A DNA stretch of 64,000 nucleotides, from NCBI GenBank assembly GCA_944320745.1, contig CALUIN010000039.1:1-64000 (forward strand), read 5' to 3'. The DNA is from an uncultured Alloprevotella sp. GTDB taxonomy: Bacteria > Bacteroidota > Bacteroidia > Bacteroidales > Bacteroidaceae. This document shows, in pieces, positions 43,636 to 53,774 of this stretch. The notes beneath the pieces were generated by a model, which searched no databases, was not told the DNA's origin, and saw nothing but the letters and a program-made list of their open reading frames with translations. Every line of letters begins with the position of its first letter. Positions within the stretch are counted from its first letter, which is position 1. Both the position numbers and the translations under genes were made by a program.

Positions 43636-43989
43636 TTAGGGATTGGGGTCATGGTAAGCCTGTTCGTTGAAGTACAGCTTCATGGTGTATCGCTCTTCGG
43701 TCTGTTTGTCATCGAGCGACATACTCAGCAGGTAGTTGAGGTTGAAGTAGATAGCCCTTCCTTGTATTTCGACGATAAGGTAGGGCGACCTGAATCCCTT
43801 CACCATGTCCGGTTCGCCGTATGCGAAGAGCTCGCCTCCCACATATATGCAAAGTTTGTCGTGATAGGTGTTTTCTATCCTTTCGTACATGCGCGTCGCG
43901 TCGTCCGCGTCGTCATCCGAGCAGGCGGACAGTCCTGCCGGCAGCAAGAGGCAGAGCAACAGGGCTATTTTAGTCAATAATCTGTTCAT
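43636..43989 (-). CDS. Small lipoprotein with SDDD surface-export signal (copy 1)
   Basis: 117 residues. Signal ends LLPAGLSACSDDDADD. The mature domain has DKLCIYVGGELFAYGEPDMV, then SPYLIVEIQGRAIYFNLNYL and MKLYFNEQAY. Similarity to the following gene: an N-terminal acidic linker, a V-G/V-Y strand, a surface-type strand, F-N-L-N-Y-L-x-x-M, and a closing L-Y-F strand. Function unknown; likely on the outer face of the outer membrane. No TAnnTTTG was seen upstream; the AT-rich region 43990-44440 precedes it. Confidence 0.72.
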   Translation of the reverse strand: MNRLLTKIALLLCLLLPAGLSACSDDDADDATRMYERIENTYHDKLCIYVGGELFAYGEPDMVKGFRSPYLIVEIQGRAIYFNLNYLLSMSLDDKQTEERYTMKLYFNEQAYHDPNP

Positions 43990-44430
43990 GGTAGTGTAGT
44001 ATTAATTTAGGACGTTAGTTGCTTGCTTTTTGATTTGGGGCGTAGAGTTTAGCCAATGTTTCATCCCAGACGAATTGTGGATAATGGTATGTTCTCATTA
44101 ATGTAATGGGGGGTACCTTCAAAGTCTGGCGTCGATGGGATATTTGTAGAAGTACCCGTATACCATGGTAAAGTGACAGGTGCATTTATACCTTCCAACT
44201 TAATGTTTGAGGTGTTCTACCAATCAAATGTTGGGGAGATTTCTCTCTCTACAGCGCGCATTTCAGGCGAGCTTGCATTGGACGTTACTGTTAAAGAGTC
44301 GTCGTTGCATGAAGTGGTTAAAACGCTGATGCAAAATACCGATAATTAGAATTTTGCTTTCATTTTATCTAATCTTTATATTCAGCAGTGCAATTATACG
44401 ATTTTTGAATAGAAAGACCAGACGTTTTAA
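43990..44430. other. AT-rich island between lipoprotein genes and gapA
   Basis: About 440 bp with base composition clearly richer in A+T than the flanks. It contains a plus-strand gene remnant (44107-44349). A 27-codon minus-strand frame at about 44012-44095 (MRTYHYPQFVWDETLAKLYA) is too short to judge. Confidence 0.6.
44107..44349 (+). pseudogene. 5'-truncated gene remnant, about 80 codons
   Basis: Open in one frame from just after a TAA (44104-44106) to TAG 44347-44349, without a start codon near its beginning. The translation is protein-like, with alternating beta-strand character: GVDGIFVEVPVYHGKVTGAF, then FEVFYQSNVGEISLSTARIS and DVTVKESSLHEVVKTLMQNT. It reads like the C-terminal end of a beta-rich protein. 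A first ATG is only at about codon 32. No family assigned. Composition differs from the neighbours. Confidence 0.55.
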
Positions 44431-44474
44431 TATAAAAATAGAGGTTGCGAAGAATTTTCTTCGCAACCTCTATT
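44431..44474 (-). terminator. Intrinsic terminator of gapA
   Basis: 18-bp perfect stem (44437-44454 with 44457-44474), 2-nt loop, followed on minus by a U-rich TTTTATA stretch. Confidence 0.92.
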
Positions 44475-44501
44475 AAGAGATTTTGAGTAGGCTTGTGCTG
44501 A

Positions 44502-46000
<1,499 letters not shown>

Positions 46001-46032
46001 TTTGGCCCTTTGCGTTGATTTTCCTAACTTTG
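46001..46032 (+). promoter_or_regulatory. Promoter of guaA (TTTG, 20 bp, TAACTTTG)
   Basis: TTTG at 46001-46004 and TAACTTTG at 46025-46032 with canonical spacing, 32 bp before the ATG. Confidence 0.75.
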
Positions 46033-46064
46033 CGCATTCCAATACATCAGAAAACCAAGAGTAG

Positions 46065-47618
46065 ATGCAACAGAAAATTATCATTCTTGATTTCGGTTCG
46101 CAGACCACGCAGCTCATAGGCCGGCGTGTGCGCGAACTGGACACCTTCTGCGAAATTTTGCCCTACAACAAGTTTCCCGCGGACGACCCTTCTGTTATTG
46201 GCGTCATACTGAGCGGCTCGCCCTACAGCGTGTACGATCCGGAAGCCTTCCGCGTGGACCTATCCGGCATCCGCGGGCGGTTGCCCATCCTGGGCATTTG
46301 CTATGGCGCGCAATTTATGGCGCAGACCTACGGGGGCAAGGTGGAGCCTGCCGGCAGCCGCGAATATGGGCGCGCCAACCTGACGTACATTGACAAGGGT
46401 AATCCGCTCTTCAAGGGCTTCGACGACAATTCCCAAGTGTGGATGAGCCACGGCGACACCATTACGGCCATCCCCGAAGGCTTTCGTTGCATCGCTTCGA
46501 CGGACAAGGTGAAATACGCCGCCTACCAGGCTCAGGACGAGCCGCTGTGGGGCGTGCAGTTCCATCCCGAAGTGTTCCACTCGCTTCAAGGCACGCAGCT
46601 GTTGCGCAACTTTGTCGTGGACATCTGCGGCAGCCGCCAGGACTGGAGTGCCGCTTCGTTCGTGGACGCCACGGTGGCCGAACTGAAGGCACAACTGGGC
46701 GACGACCGCGTTATCCTCGGTCTGTCCGGCGGAGTGGACAGCTCGGTAGCTGCAGTGCTGCTCCATCGCGCCATCGGGTCACGCCTCACGTGCATCTTCG
46801 TAGATCACGGCATGCTGAGGAAGAACGAGTTCCGCGACGTGCTGCACGACTACGAATGCCTGGGGCTGAACGTAGTGGGCGTGGACGCCAGCGCGAAGTT
46901 TTTCAGCGAACTGGCCGGCGTGACCGACCCGGAGCGCAAGCGCAAGATAATAGGCAAGGGATTCATTGACGTGTTCGAAGCCGAGGCAAGGAAAGTTACC
47001 GACGCCCGTTGGCTGGCGCAGGGCACCATTTATCCCGACCGCATAGAGAGCCTGAACATCACGGGCAAGGTCATCAAGAGCCATCACAACGTGGGCGGCC
47101 TGCCCGAGAAGATGAACCTCAAGCTGTGTGAGCCGCTCAAGTGGCTGTTCAAGGACGAGGTGCGCCGCGTGGGTCGCCAGCTGGGCATGCCCGAGCACCT
47201 CATCACCCGCCACCCCTTCCCCGGACCGGGCCTGGCCGTCCGCATACTGGGCGACATCACGCCCGAAAAGGTGCGGGTGCTCCAGGATGCCGACGACATC
47301 TTTATCCGCGGACTGCGCGACTGGAAGACGACCGGACCCGACGGCAAGGAGACATCCCTGTACGACCAGGTGTGGCAGGCCGGCGTCATCCTGCTGCCCA
47401 TCAAGAGTGTGGGCGTAATGGGCGATGAGCGTACCTACGAGCGCGCGGTAGCCCTGCGTGCTGTGACGAGCACGGACGCCATGACCGCCGACTGGGCCCA
47501 TCTGCCTTATGAGTTTATGGCCAAGGTGAGCAACGACATCATCAACCACGTCAAGGGCGTGAACCGCGTTTGCTACGACATTTCCTCCAAGCCGCCTTCG
47601 ACGATCGAGTGGGAGTGA
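46065..47618 (+). CDS. guaA: GMP synthase (glutamine-hydrolysing)
   Basis: 517 residues. The glutamine amidotransferase domain (1-195) has the nucleophile in [11 protein letters not shown] and the His-Glu pair in [10 protein letters not shown]. The ATP-pyrophosphatase domain has [16 protein letters not shown] near 222. The dimerisation domain ends IEWE. It converts XMP to GMP. Monocistronic with its own well-formed promoter; a hairpin follows at 47642. Confidence 0.97.
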   Translation: MQQKIIILDFGSQTTQLIGRRVRELDTFCEILPYNKFPADDPSVIGVILSGSPYSVYDPEAFRVDLSGIRGRLPILGICYGAQFMAQTYGGKVEPAGSREYGRANLTYIDKGNPLFKGFDDNSQVWMSHGDTITAIPEGFRCIASTDKVKYAAYQAQDEPLWGVQFHPEVFHSLQGTQLLRNFVVDICGSRQDWSAASFVDATVAELKAQLGDDRVILGLSGGVDSSVAAVLLHRAIGSRLTCIFVDHGMLRKNEFRDVLHDYECLGLNVVGVDASAKFFSELAGVTDPERKRKIIGKGFIDVFEAEARKVTDARWLAQGTIYPDRIESLNITGKVIKSHHNVGGLPEKMNLKLCEPLKWLFKDEVRRVGRQLGMPEHLITRHPFPGPGLAVRILGDITPEKVRVLQDADDIFIRGLRDWKTTGPDGKETSLYDQVWQAGVILLPIKSVGVMGDERTYERAVALRAVTSTDAMTADWAHLPYEFMAKVSNDIINHVKGVNRVCYDISSKPPSTIEWE

Positions 47619-47641
47619 ACGGTATCCTATATGACATACGT

Positions 47642-47678
47642 GAGCGGCGGTCCGGCTGTGAGAACCGGGCCGCCGCTC
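47642..47678 (+). terminator. Hairpin downstream of guaA
   Basis: 14-bp stem GAGCGGCGGTCCGG/CCGGGCCGCCGCTC with one G-U pair (47642-47655 with 47665-47678). The U tract is weak (ATGTGCTTT). Confidence 0.55.
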
Positions 47679-47759
47679 ATGTGCTTTACCAGCCTCGCCG
47701 GGCGGACGGGCCGGCGGATTAATCAGTGCGGAGACGTGTGCGGACTTGAAGAAAAACCG

Positions 47760-47767
47760 TAAATTTG
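47760..47767 (+). promoter_or_regulatory. Promoter -7 element (TAAATTTG) for the histidine phosphatase
   Basis: Exact match 22 bp upstream of the ATG at 47790. Confidence 0.55.
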
Positions 47768-47789
47768 CACGCGACAAAGCAGACAGAAC

Positions 47790-49094
47790 ATGTTGAGACT
47801 ATTATGGACGGCCATGCTGGCCGCCGTAGCGGCAATCCAGGCTGCGGGACAGAGCGCCCGCGAGGAACTGGCCGCAAACCCGGCCTTGGCCGCCGGAAAG
47901 TATTACGCCTACGAGGCGCCGCGCGTCACTCAGACCGCTCCGCCAGCGGGCTATGAACCTTTTTATATCTCCGTGTTTGCGCGCCACGGCTCGCGCTACC
48001 TCACCGATGCGGAGAAGTACGACCGCCCTATAGCAGCCCTGAAGCAGGCCGCCGCGCAGGGGTGTCTGTCCGCCGACGGGCAGCGCGCCCTAAAGGCGGC
48101 GCAGGCATTGAAGGACGAGGCGCAGGGGCGATACGGCGAACTGACGCCCAAGGGCGCGGCGCAACACCGCGGACTGGTGCGCCGCATGGTGGAGCACTAT
48201 CCGTCGGTGTTCGGCGACGGCGTCCATGTGGACGCCCGCTCTACGTACAAGACGCGTGCATTCCTTTCCATGGCTTCGGCCTGTGTGGAGCTGGCGCGGC
48301 TGCGCCCCGGTCTGCGCATTACGCAGGACGCGAGCCAGCACGACGCCTATTATATGAAATACAAGAACAAGGCCTACGAAGCGGAGCATTTGGGCAATGC
48401 CGGGGGCGTCTATCGCGCGGCGGACAGTGTCTACGTTCATCCGCAGCGGCTCATGGGCCAGCTCTTCACGGATACGGCCGTCCTCTCGCAGCTGAGCCGG
48501 ACGCCGCAGGAACTGATGCTCGACCTGTTCGAACTGTACGGCATCGCCCAGAGCAGCTATGCGCCGCACGACCTTTCTTTCCTCTTCACGCCGGAGGAAC
48601 GCTACGCCTTGTGGCAACGCAACAATTTCGAGTGGTACTATGAGAAGGGCGCCTCGCCGGCAAGCGGAGGGCATATGTATTGGCTGGAACGCAATTTGCT
48701 GGAAAACTTCGTGCTGACGGCGGATACGGTGATCGCTTCGGGCAACCGCGCCGTGACGCTGCGCTATGGACACGACACGAACCTTGCGCCACTGGCCGCG
48801 CTCATGGGGCTGGACCGTCTGCAGGTCTCCACTGCGGACTGGGACGCCATTGCCGACACGTACCGGACGTACCGTATCATCCCGATGTGCGGCAACGTGC
48901 AGCTGGTCTTCTACCGCAAGGCGGGCAGCGACGACATCCTGCTGCGCGTGCTGCTCAACGAGCGAGAGGCGAAGTTGCCCGTGTCTACGGACGTCGCGCC
49001 CTTTTATCACTGGAAGGATGTGAGGGCTTATTGGCAGAAGGTGCTTTCCGCTATCCGTCTGCCCGAGCCTTCGGCCGGGCAGACGGAGGACTGA
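47790..49094 (+). CDS. Exported histidine acid phosphatase (phytase/MINPP-like)
   Basis: 434 residues with a signal peptide (MLRLLWTAMLAAVAAIQAAG). The catalytic RHGSRY motif is at 65-70. The C-terminal proton-donor region is YGHDTNLAPLAALMG near 326-340, an HD motif as in histidine acid phosphatases rather than the HAE of animal MINPP. Related Bacteroides enzymes dephosphorylate inositol hexakisphosphate, but the substrate here is unproven. Periplasmic or surface location likely. It stands alone between guaA and DUF486. Confidence 0.85.
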   Translation: MLRLLWTAMLAAVAAIQAAGQSAREELAANPALAAGKYYAYEAPRVTQTAPPAGYEPFYISVFARHGSRYLTDAEKYDRPIAALKQAAAQGCLSADGQRALKAAQALKDEAQGRYGELTPKGAAQHRGLVRRMVEHYPSVFGDGVHVDARSTYKTRAFLSMASACVELARLRPGLRITQDASQHDAYYMKYKNKAYEAEHLGNAGGVYRAADSVYVHPQRLMGQLFTDTAVLSQLSRTPQELMLDLFELYGIAQSSYAPHDLSFLFTPEERYALWQRNNFEWYYEKGASPASGGHMYWLERNLLENFVLTADTVIASGNRAVTLRYGHDTNLAPLAALMGLDRLQVSTADWDAIADTYRTYRIIPMCGNVQLVFYRKAGSDDILLRVLLNEREAKLPVSTDVAPFYHWKDVRAYWQKVLSAIRLPEPSAGQTED

Positions 49095-49159
49095 TTGCCC
49101 GCGTCCGCGCCTGCTGTTTCCGAGGCTAAGTAGATTATATAAATATTAACGATGATAAA

Positions 49160-49528
49160 ATGAAAGGACTGTACACGATATTGTTATTGGTATGCTCGAA
49201 CATATTCATGACGTTTGCCTGGTACGGGCATCTGAAGCTGCAGCAGATGGGGACGACCCGCAACTGGCCGCTCGTGGCCGTCATACTGCTCTCCTGGGGC
49301 ATAGCGCTGTTCGAGTATTCCTGCCAGGTCCCGGCCAACCGCCTGGGATTCATTGACAACGGCGGACCGTTCACGCTGGTACAGCTGAAGGTTATTCAGG
49401 AAGTGGTGTCGCTGATGGTGTTTACCGTGATAGCTACGATACTTTTCCAGCAGGAATCTTTCCACTGGAATCACGTGGCAGCCTTTGCGTGCCTGGTGGC
49501 GGCAGTTTATTTCGTGTTCATGAAATAA
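49160..49528 (+). CDS. DUF486 (DMT superfamily) small membrane protein
   Basis: 122 residues with four hydrophobic segments (about 4-22, 30-48, 70-92, 100-120). YGHLKLQQMGTTRNWPLVAV and FEYSCQVPANRLGF are hallmarks of DUF486. Such proteins are short relatives of drug/metabolite transporters; no substrate known. It precedes ttcA by 10 bp, so the two are likely co-transcribed. Confidence 0.85.
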   Translation: MKGLYTILLLVCSNIFMTFAWYGHLKLQQMGTTRNWPLVAVILLSWGIALFEYSCQVPANRLGFIDNGGPFTLVQLKVIQEVVSLMVFTVIATILFQQESFHWNHVAAFACLVAAVYFVFMK

Positions 49529-49538
49529 GTCTGTGCGG

Positions 49539-50324
49539 ATGGGCGGACTGTCGGGTGAGGAACTGGAAAAAGGCCGGATGGAGCGGCGGGTGTGGCGGCG
49601 TTTCGGCGATGCGGTCCGGACGTTTTCGCTCGTATCTTCTGGCGATCACATTCTGGTCGCCCTGTCCGGCGGCAAGGATTCGCTGGCTTTGCTCGAACTG
49701 CTCGCTACTTTGCGGCGACGCCGCAACGACAGTTTCCGCCTGACAGCGCTTCACGTCCGTATGGAGAATGTGGACTATCTCTCCGACTGGGCGGAACTGG
49801 AATACCTCGCGGGGCAATGGGGCGTAGCCCTGCATCAAGTGAATGGTAGTTTTCAGCCCGACCGGAACGGGCGCCGTTCGCCCTGTTTCCTGTGTGCGTG
49901 GAACCGGCGCAAGATCCTGTTCAATGTGGCCCAAGCCTGGGGCTGCAACAAAATAGCACTCGGCCATCACCAGGACGACCTGTTGCGGACGGCCATGCTG
50001 AATCTGACGTTTTCCGGTACGTTCGCTACGATGCCCGCACGCCTGCGGATGAGAAAGTTTCCCGTGACGCTGATACGTCCGCTCTGTATGGAGACAGAGG
50101 CCGACCTCGTCGCTTGGGCTGCCAGTCATGCTTACCCGCGGATGAGGAAAGAATGCCCGTTCGACAAGGCCACGAACCGCACGGCCATAGAGCAGGTGCT
50201 GGCGGCAATGGAGCGGCTGAACCCGGACTACCGTTACCACCTGTGGCACGCTTTGGCCAAGGATCACAAACTGACCGAGGACGAGGGTGATGCCGGTGAG
50301 GAGGATTCCTCCGAGAGGCGCTGA
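49539..50324 (+). CDS. ttcA: tRNA 2-thiocytidine synthetase-like ATPase (TtcA family)
   Basis: 261 residues from ATG at 49539 (GTG at 49533 possible). The PP-loop SGGKDSLALLELL (about 43-55) and the two-Cys motif CFLCAWNRRKILF fit TtcA, an Fe-S dependent enzyme that thiolates C32 of certain tRNAs. GHHQDDLLRTAMLNLTFSG is also typical. The acidic C-terminal tail (EDEGDAGEEDSSERR) overlaps, antisense, the 3' end of the convergent lipid-kinase gene by 61 bp. Confidence 0.88.
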   Translation: MGGLSGEELEKGRMERRVWRRFGDAVRTFSLVSSGDHILVALSGGKDSLALLELLATLRRRRNDSFRLTALHVRMENVDYLSDWAELEYLAGQWGVALHQVNGSFQPDRNGRRSPCFLCAWNRRKILFNVAQAWGCNKIALGHHQDDLLRTAMLNLTFSGTFATMPARLRMRKFPVTLIRPLCMETEADLVAWAASHAYPRMRKECPFDKATNRTAIEQVLAAMERLNPDYRYHLWHALAKDHKLTEDEGDAGEEDSSERR

Positions 50325-51706
50325 AGCGTGAGCGGGCAACGCTCTCCCGCATAGAACTTTTCCAAGATGTGGCCGAATAGGGGATCGTCCCCCGCGACGG
50401 CTTCAAAGAGCGTCATGGACGAGCGCAGCTTGCAGGCGTCCGTATCTCCAAAGATGGCTACGGCCGACTTGTTCTCCGTGTTAAGTAAGATGCGGGACAC
50501 CTCCCGTAGCCGTCGGCCCAGCAGCGGGTGGCCCAGGTAGGCGGCAGCCTCTTGCCGGCCCGAGATGCCGTAATAGTTTGAGACCGCGCTGTGTCCCAGC
50601 CCGCGCAACTGCGGGAAAATGTACCACATCCAGTGGGAACGCTTCGTCCCTTGCATGAGTTCGTCGCGTGCCGTCTCGTAGACGCCCTCCTGGGCATTGA
50701 CGAAGCGGTTCAGGTCGTATTCGTCTTTCTCCGCAACCTCAGGCTCTTTCAGCTGGGCCAGGTAGGGGCGCAGCGTCTCTACGACGTTGTCCGCGATCTC
50801 CTGTAGCAGACTCTTCTTGGAATGCGCTTCAGGGTTGACAACGACGTTGAACCCCTTCTGTATGAGAACTACATCGATTTCCTTGCCCATGAGGATGGGC
50901 TCGCCATCGCAGTGCACCACGCCGGCTTCCGGGCGCGTGATGTGTACTTTCTTTGCCTTAAACATCTCGACGTGGCTGTTGCTGAGCAACGTCTTGTTGA
51001 ACATCTGGACGGCCACCTGCGCCGCCTCAATGGTCTTGAACGGCTTGATAATAATGATGTCCATCAGCCCGTCCTTCATGGAAGCCTCGGGGGCGATGTA
51101 GGCGTTGTTGCCATACTGCGAGGCGTTGGCGCAGGTGATGAGAAATGCCTTATGCCGCTCCGTGCCGTTTTCGTTGACGATGGTGTAAGTCTCCGGCTTA
51201 TATTTCAGGCCGAAGCTCACGGTGTCCCTGACGTATTGCAGCAGTCCGCGCTTTTTCCCCTCGGCGAACTTCATGCTGACGAAGGCGTCGAAGCCCATGC
51301 CGCAAGTGCAGAAAAACGGGTGACCGTTGATGCGGCCATAGTCCAGGCAGTGAATGGTGTCCTTGTTAATGATCTCGATGGCCCGCCTCACGTTCTGCGG
51401 GATTTGCAGGTGGCGGGCCAGTCCGTTACCCGAACCGCAGGGGATGATGCCCAGGGCTGTGTGTGTGTGGACCACGGCGCGCGCCACCTCGTTGATGGTC
51501 CCGTCACCGCCTACCGCCACCACGGTGTCGTAACCTTTGCGTATGGCCTCCTTGGCCAGCAGCGTGGCGTGGCCGGCATATTCCGTGGTGCGGATGGCAT
51601 AGTCATAGCGCGCCGTGTCGATATGTCTCTCGATGTCTTCCGGTATGGCATCCTGCCGTCCGGTTCCTGAAATCGGGTTTATGATAAAGAGGATACGTTT
51701 TTTCAT
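50264..51706 (-). CDS. Lipid kinase (DAGK/YegS family) fused to a DUF1810 domain
   Basis: 480 residues from ATG at 51706; the open frame extends 32 codons past the promoter. Residues 1-310 are a complete diacylglycerol-kinase-like lipid kinase: INPISGTGR, VVAVGGDGTINEVA (G66-G67-D68-G69-T70), IIPCGSGNGLARHLQ, VVHCDGEPI. After a linker, residues about 328-466 match DUF1810: DEYDLNRFVNAQEGVYETAR, KRSHWMWYIFPQLRGLGHSA, LRSSMTLFEAVAGDDPLFGH. The tail is Ser-rich. DUF1810 is normally a free-standing protein of about 140 residues. Divergent from spt (serine palmitoyltransferase), hence perhaps sphingoid or diacylglycerol phosphorylation. Confidence 0.85.
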   Translation of the reverse strand: MKKRILFIINPISGTGRQDAIPEDIERHIDTARYDYAIRTTEYAGHATLLAKEAIRKGYDTVVAVGGDGTINEVARAVVHTHTALGIIPCGSGNGLARHLQIPQNVRRAIEIINKDTIHCLDYGRINGHPFFCTCGMGFDAFVSMKFAEGKKRGLLQYVRDTVSFGLKYKPETYTIVNENGTERHKAFLITCANASQYGNNAYIAPEASMKDGLMDIIIIKPFKTIEAAQVAVQMFNKTLLSNSHVEMFKAKKVHITRPEAGVVHCDGEPILMGKEIDVVLIQKGFNVVVNPEAHSKKSLLQEIADNVVETLRPYLAQLKEPEVAEKDEYDLNRFVNAQEGVYETARDELMQGTKRSHWMWYIFPQLRGLGHSAVSNYYGISGRQEAAAYLGHPLLGRRLREVSRILLNTENKSAVAIFGDTDACKLRSSMTLFEAVAGDDPLFGHILEKFYAGERCPLTLQRLSEESSSPASPSSSVSL

Positions 51707-51725
51707 GCGCGGGGCTATTGAATTG

Positions 51726-51733
51726 CAAAGATA
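51726..51733 (-). promoter_or_regulatory. Promoter -7 element (TATCTTTG) for the lipid kinase fusion
   Basis: Exact minus-strand match 20 bp upstream of the ATG at 51706; excludes the upstream start. Confidence 0.6.
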
Positions 51734-51828
51734 AGGAATATCTGCGAGATGTCTTTTCAAAAATCCGTTTCGGTAGGCGGCAACGCGAAAAAACGAATGC
51801 AACGATGCCTTATTTATGATAAAATATG

Positions 51829-51836
51829 TATCTTTG
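51829..51836 (+). promoter_or_regulatory. Promoter -7 element (TATCTTTG) for spt
   Basis: Exact match 72 bp before the spt start; the leader can form two small stems (around 51855-51890). Confidence 0.6.
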
Positions 51837-51907
51837 CCCAGTTTTTTCAGTACAGGGGGCGAAGCGCCTCCTCCAGAGGCCAGGAAGCCTCAGCCAAATA
51901 TTAGATT

Positions 51908-53092
51908 ATGGGTATTTTACAAGACAGACTCTCTAAGTACACGACGCCGCAGGAATATATGGCAAAAGGCGTCTACCCTTATTTCCGCGAAATCGACGGG
52001 AAGCAAGGAACGGAAGTTGACATGGGCGGACACAAAGTCCTGATGTTCGGCTCGAATGCCTATACCGGGCTGACGGGGGATGAGCGCGTCATAGAGGCCG
52101 GAGTCAAGGCGCTCCGCAAATACGGCGCCGGCTGTGCAGGCTCGCGCTTCCTCAACGGGACGCTCGACCTGCACGTGCAGCTCGAGAAGGAACTTGCCGC
52201 CTTTGTCGGGAAGGACGAAGCGCTCTGTTTCTCCACCGGTTTCACAGTGAACTCCGGCGTTCTGGCTTGCATCACCGGGCGTGAGGACTACATCATCTGC
52301 GACGACCGCGACCATGCCTCCATCGTTGATGGCCGCCGCCTGTCTTTTTCCACCACGTTGAAGTATAAGCACAACGACATGGCCGACCTGGAGCGACAGT
52401 TGCAGAAGTGCGCTCCCGAAGCCGTCAAGCTCATTGTCGTAGACGGAGTGTTCTCCATGGAAGGCGACCTGGCCAACTTGCCCGAAATCGTCCGCCTGAA
52501 GCACAAGTACAATGCGTCCATCATGGTGGACGAGGCTCACGGCATTGGTGTGTTCGGCCGACAGGGCCGCGGTGTCTGCGACCATTTCGGACTGACCGAC
52601 GAGGTAGACCTGATAATGGGTACATTCAGCAAGTCGCTGGCTTCGATCGGAGGATTCATCGCAGCGGACAAGTCGATAATCAACTGGCTGCGTCATAATT
52701 CGCGTACCTATATCTTCAGTGCTTCCAACACGCCGGCGGCTACGGCTGCGGCCATGGAAGCCCTGCACATCATTCAGTCCGAGCCGGAGCGCATCCAGAA
52801 GCTGTGGGACGTGACGAACTATGCCTTGTCCCGCTTCCGCGAGGCTGGATTCGAGATTGGCGACACGCAGTCTCCCATTATCCCCCTTTATGTGCGCGAC
52901 ACGGATAAGACCTTCCTTGCCACCGCCCGCGCTTTCGAGGAGGGCGTATTCATTAATCCGGTTATCCCGCCCGCATGTGCGCCCCACGACACCTTGGTCC
53001 GCGTGGCCTTGATGGCTACGCACACGAAGGAGCAAGTGGACCGCGCCGTGGCTGCCTTGACCAAGGTGTTCCGCGAGTTGGGCATATTATAA
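51908..53092 (+). CDS. spt: Serine palmitoyltransferase-type alpha-oxoamine synthase
   Basis: 394 residues. PLP-dependent, with DEAHGIGVFG near 205 and the cofactor Lys in MGTFSKSLASIGGFIA near 241. The N-terminal YPYFREIDGKQGTEVDMGGH and GCAGSRFLNGTLDLH match Bacteroides serine palmitoyltransferase as I remember it. That enzyme condenses serine with palmitoyl-CoA to start sphingolipid synthesis. Close paralogues are 2-amino-3-ketobutyrate ligase and BioF; the lack of tdh or biotin genes favours SPT. Divergent from a lipid kinase. Confidence 0.85.
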   Translation: MGILQDRLSKYTTPQEYMAKGVYPYFREIDGKQGTEVDMGGHKVLMFGSNAYTGLTGDERVIEAGVKALRKYGAGCAGSRFLNGTLDLHVQLEKELAAFVGKDEALCFSTGFTVNSGVLACITGREDYIICDDRDHASIVDGRRLSFSTTLKYKHNDMADLERQLQKCAPEAVKLIVVDGVFSMEGDLANLPEIVRLKHKYNASIMVDEAHGIGVFGRQGRGVCDHFGLTDEVDLIMGTFSKSLASIGGFIAADKSIINWLRHNSRTYIFSASNTPAATAAAMEALHIIQSEPERIQKLWDVTNYALSRFREAGFEIGDTQSPIIPLYVRDTDKTFLATARAFEEGVFINPVIPPACAPHDTLVRVALMATHTKEQVDRAVAALTKVFRELGIL

Positions 53093-53151
53093 CGAGACCT
53101 CATGTGTGCGCCGAGAGTCGTCGGTGCGCAGACATATTTCCTTTACGAAGG

Positions 53152-53182
53152 GCAGCGCGAAAGTAGCTGCTCTTCTTTTTTT
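53152..53182 (+). terminator. Terminator after spt
   Basis: 5-bp stem GCAGC/GCTGC (53152-53156 with 53166-53170), then TCTTCTTTTTTTT. The short stem is compensated by the long T tract. Confidence 0.6.
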
Positions 53183-53503
53183 AGTATTGCCGTGTCGCCG
53201 GGGTATGTTGCCTATACCATATATATAATAAGGAATGGCTGCGAAGTCCGTTCCGGACAGAATTTTGTCCTATATGGGTGAGGGTTTTTCTGTCGTCGTC
53301 GGTTTCGCGCCGGAGAAAGCTCCGCCTTCGGGATGGTGGTTCGGCGTAAGATTCTGCATATCACCCATTTCACTACTTCCGGGCGATGCGAGTGGGGTGG
53401 AAGTGCTACCGCATAAAGCCTAGTGCCAGGCCGCCGCACTGCCCCTTTTTGCCAAGTCCGGATGGAGATAAATATGTAGAAAGTGAAAAAAACAGCCCGA
53501 ATG
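53183..53503. other. Unassigned 320-bp stretch between spt and the tRNA cluster
   Basis: Two overlapping opposite frames are open (62 codons plus from 53235, 75 codons minus to 53212), neither recognisable or with a clear leader. A small hairpin GTCCG-TTC-CGGAC lies near 53249-53261. No known RNA was identified. Confidence 0.4.
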
Positions 53504-53534
53504 TTTGTAGGTTTGAAAATAAGTCGTATCTTTG
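53504..53534 (+). promoter_or_regulatory. Promoter of the tRNA cluster (TTTG, 19 bp, TATCTTTG)
   Basis: TTTG 53504-53507 and TATCTTTG 53527-53534, 30 bp before the first tRNA. Confidence 0.75.
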
Positions 53535-53563
53535 CACCGCGTTTGAGAGAAAACGCTACGACT

Positions 53564-53636
53564 GCGGAAATAGCTCAGTTGGTAGAGCACAACCTTGCCA
53601 AGGTTGGGGTCGCGAGTTCGAGTCTCGTTTTCCGCT
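53564..53636 (+). tRNA. tRNA-Gly (GCC)
   Basis: 73 nt; acceptor GCGGAAA/TTTCCGC, anticodon stem CAACC/GGTTG around TTGCCAA (anticodon GCC), T-loop TTCGAGT, discriminator T, CCA not encoded. Identical to the copy at 53865. Confidence 0.95.
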
Positions 53637-53664
53637 CTCAATTTGACAGATTTTGCATTGGATT

Positions 53665-53747
53665 GCCCAGGTGGCGGAATGGTAGACGCGCTAGTTTCAG
53701 GTACTAGTGTTAGCAATGACGTGCAGGTTCGAGTCCTGTTCTGGGCA
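53665..53747 (+). tRNA. tRNA-Leu (CAG)
   Basis: 83 nt with a long variable arm. Acceptor GCCCAGG/TCTGGGC, anticodon stem CTAGT/ACTAG around TTCAGGT (anticodon CAG), T-arm GCAGG/CCTGT, discriminator A. Confidence 0.94.
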
Positions 53748-53774
53748 CTTCCTAAGAAAATGAACAAGAGATCT

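Noticed and set aside
53212..53439. Two opposite 62- and 75-codon frames
   Set aside because: No recognisable domain, no promoter or leader signal; kept only as an unassigned stretch.
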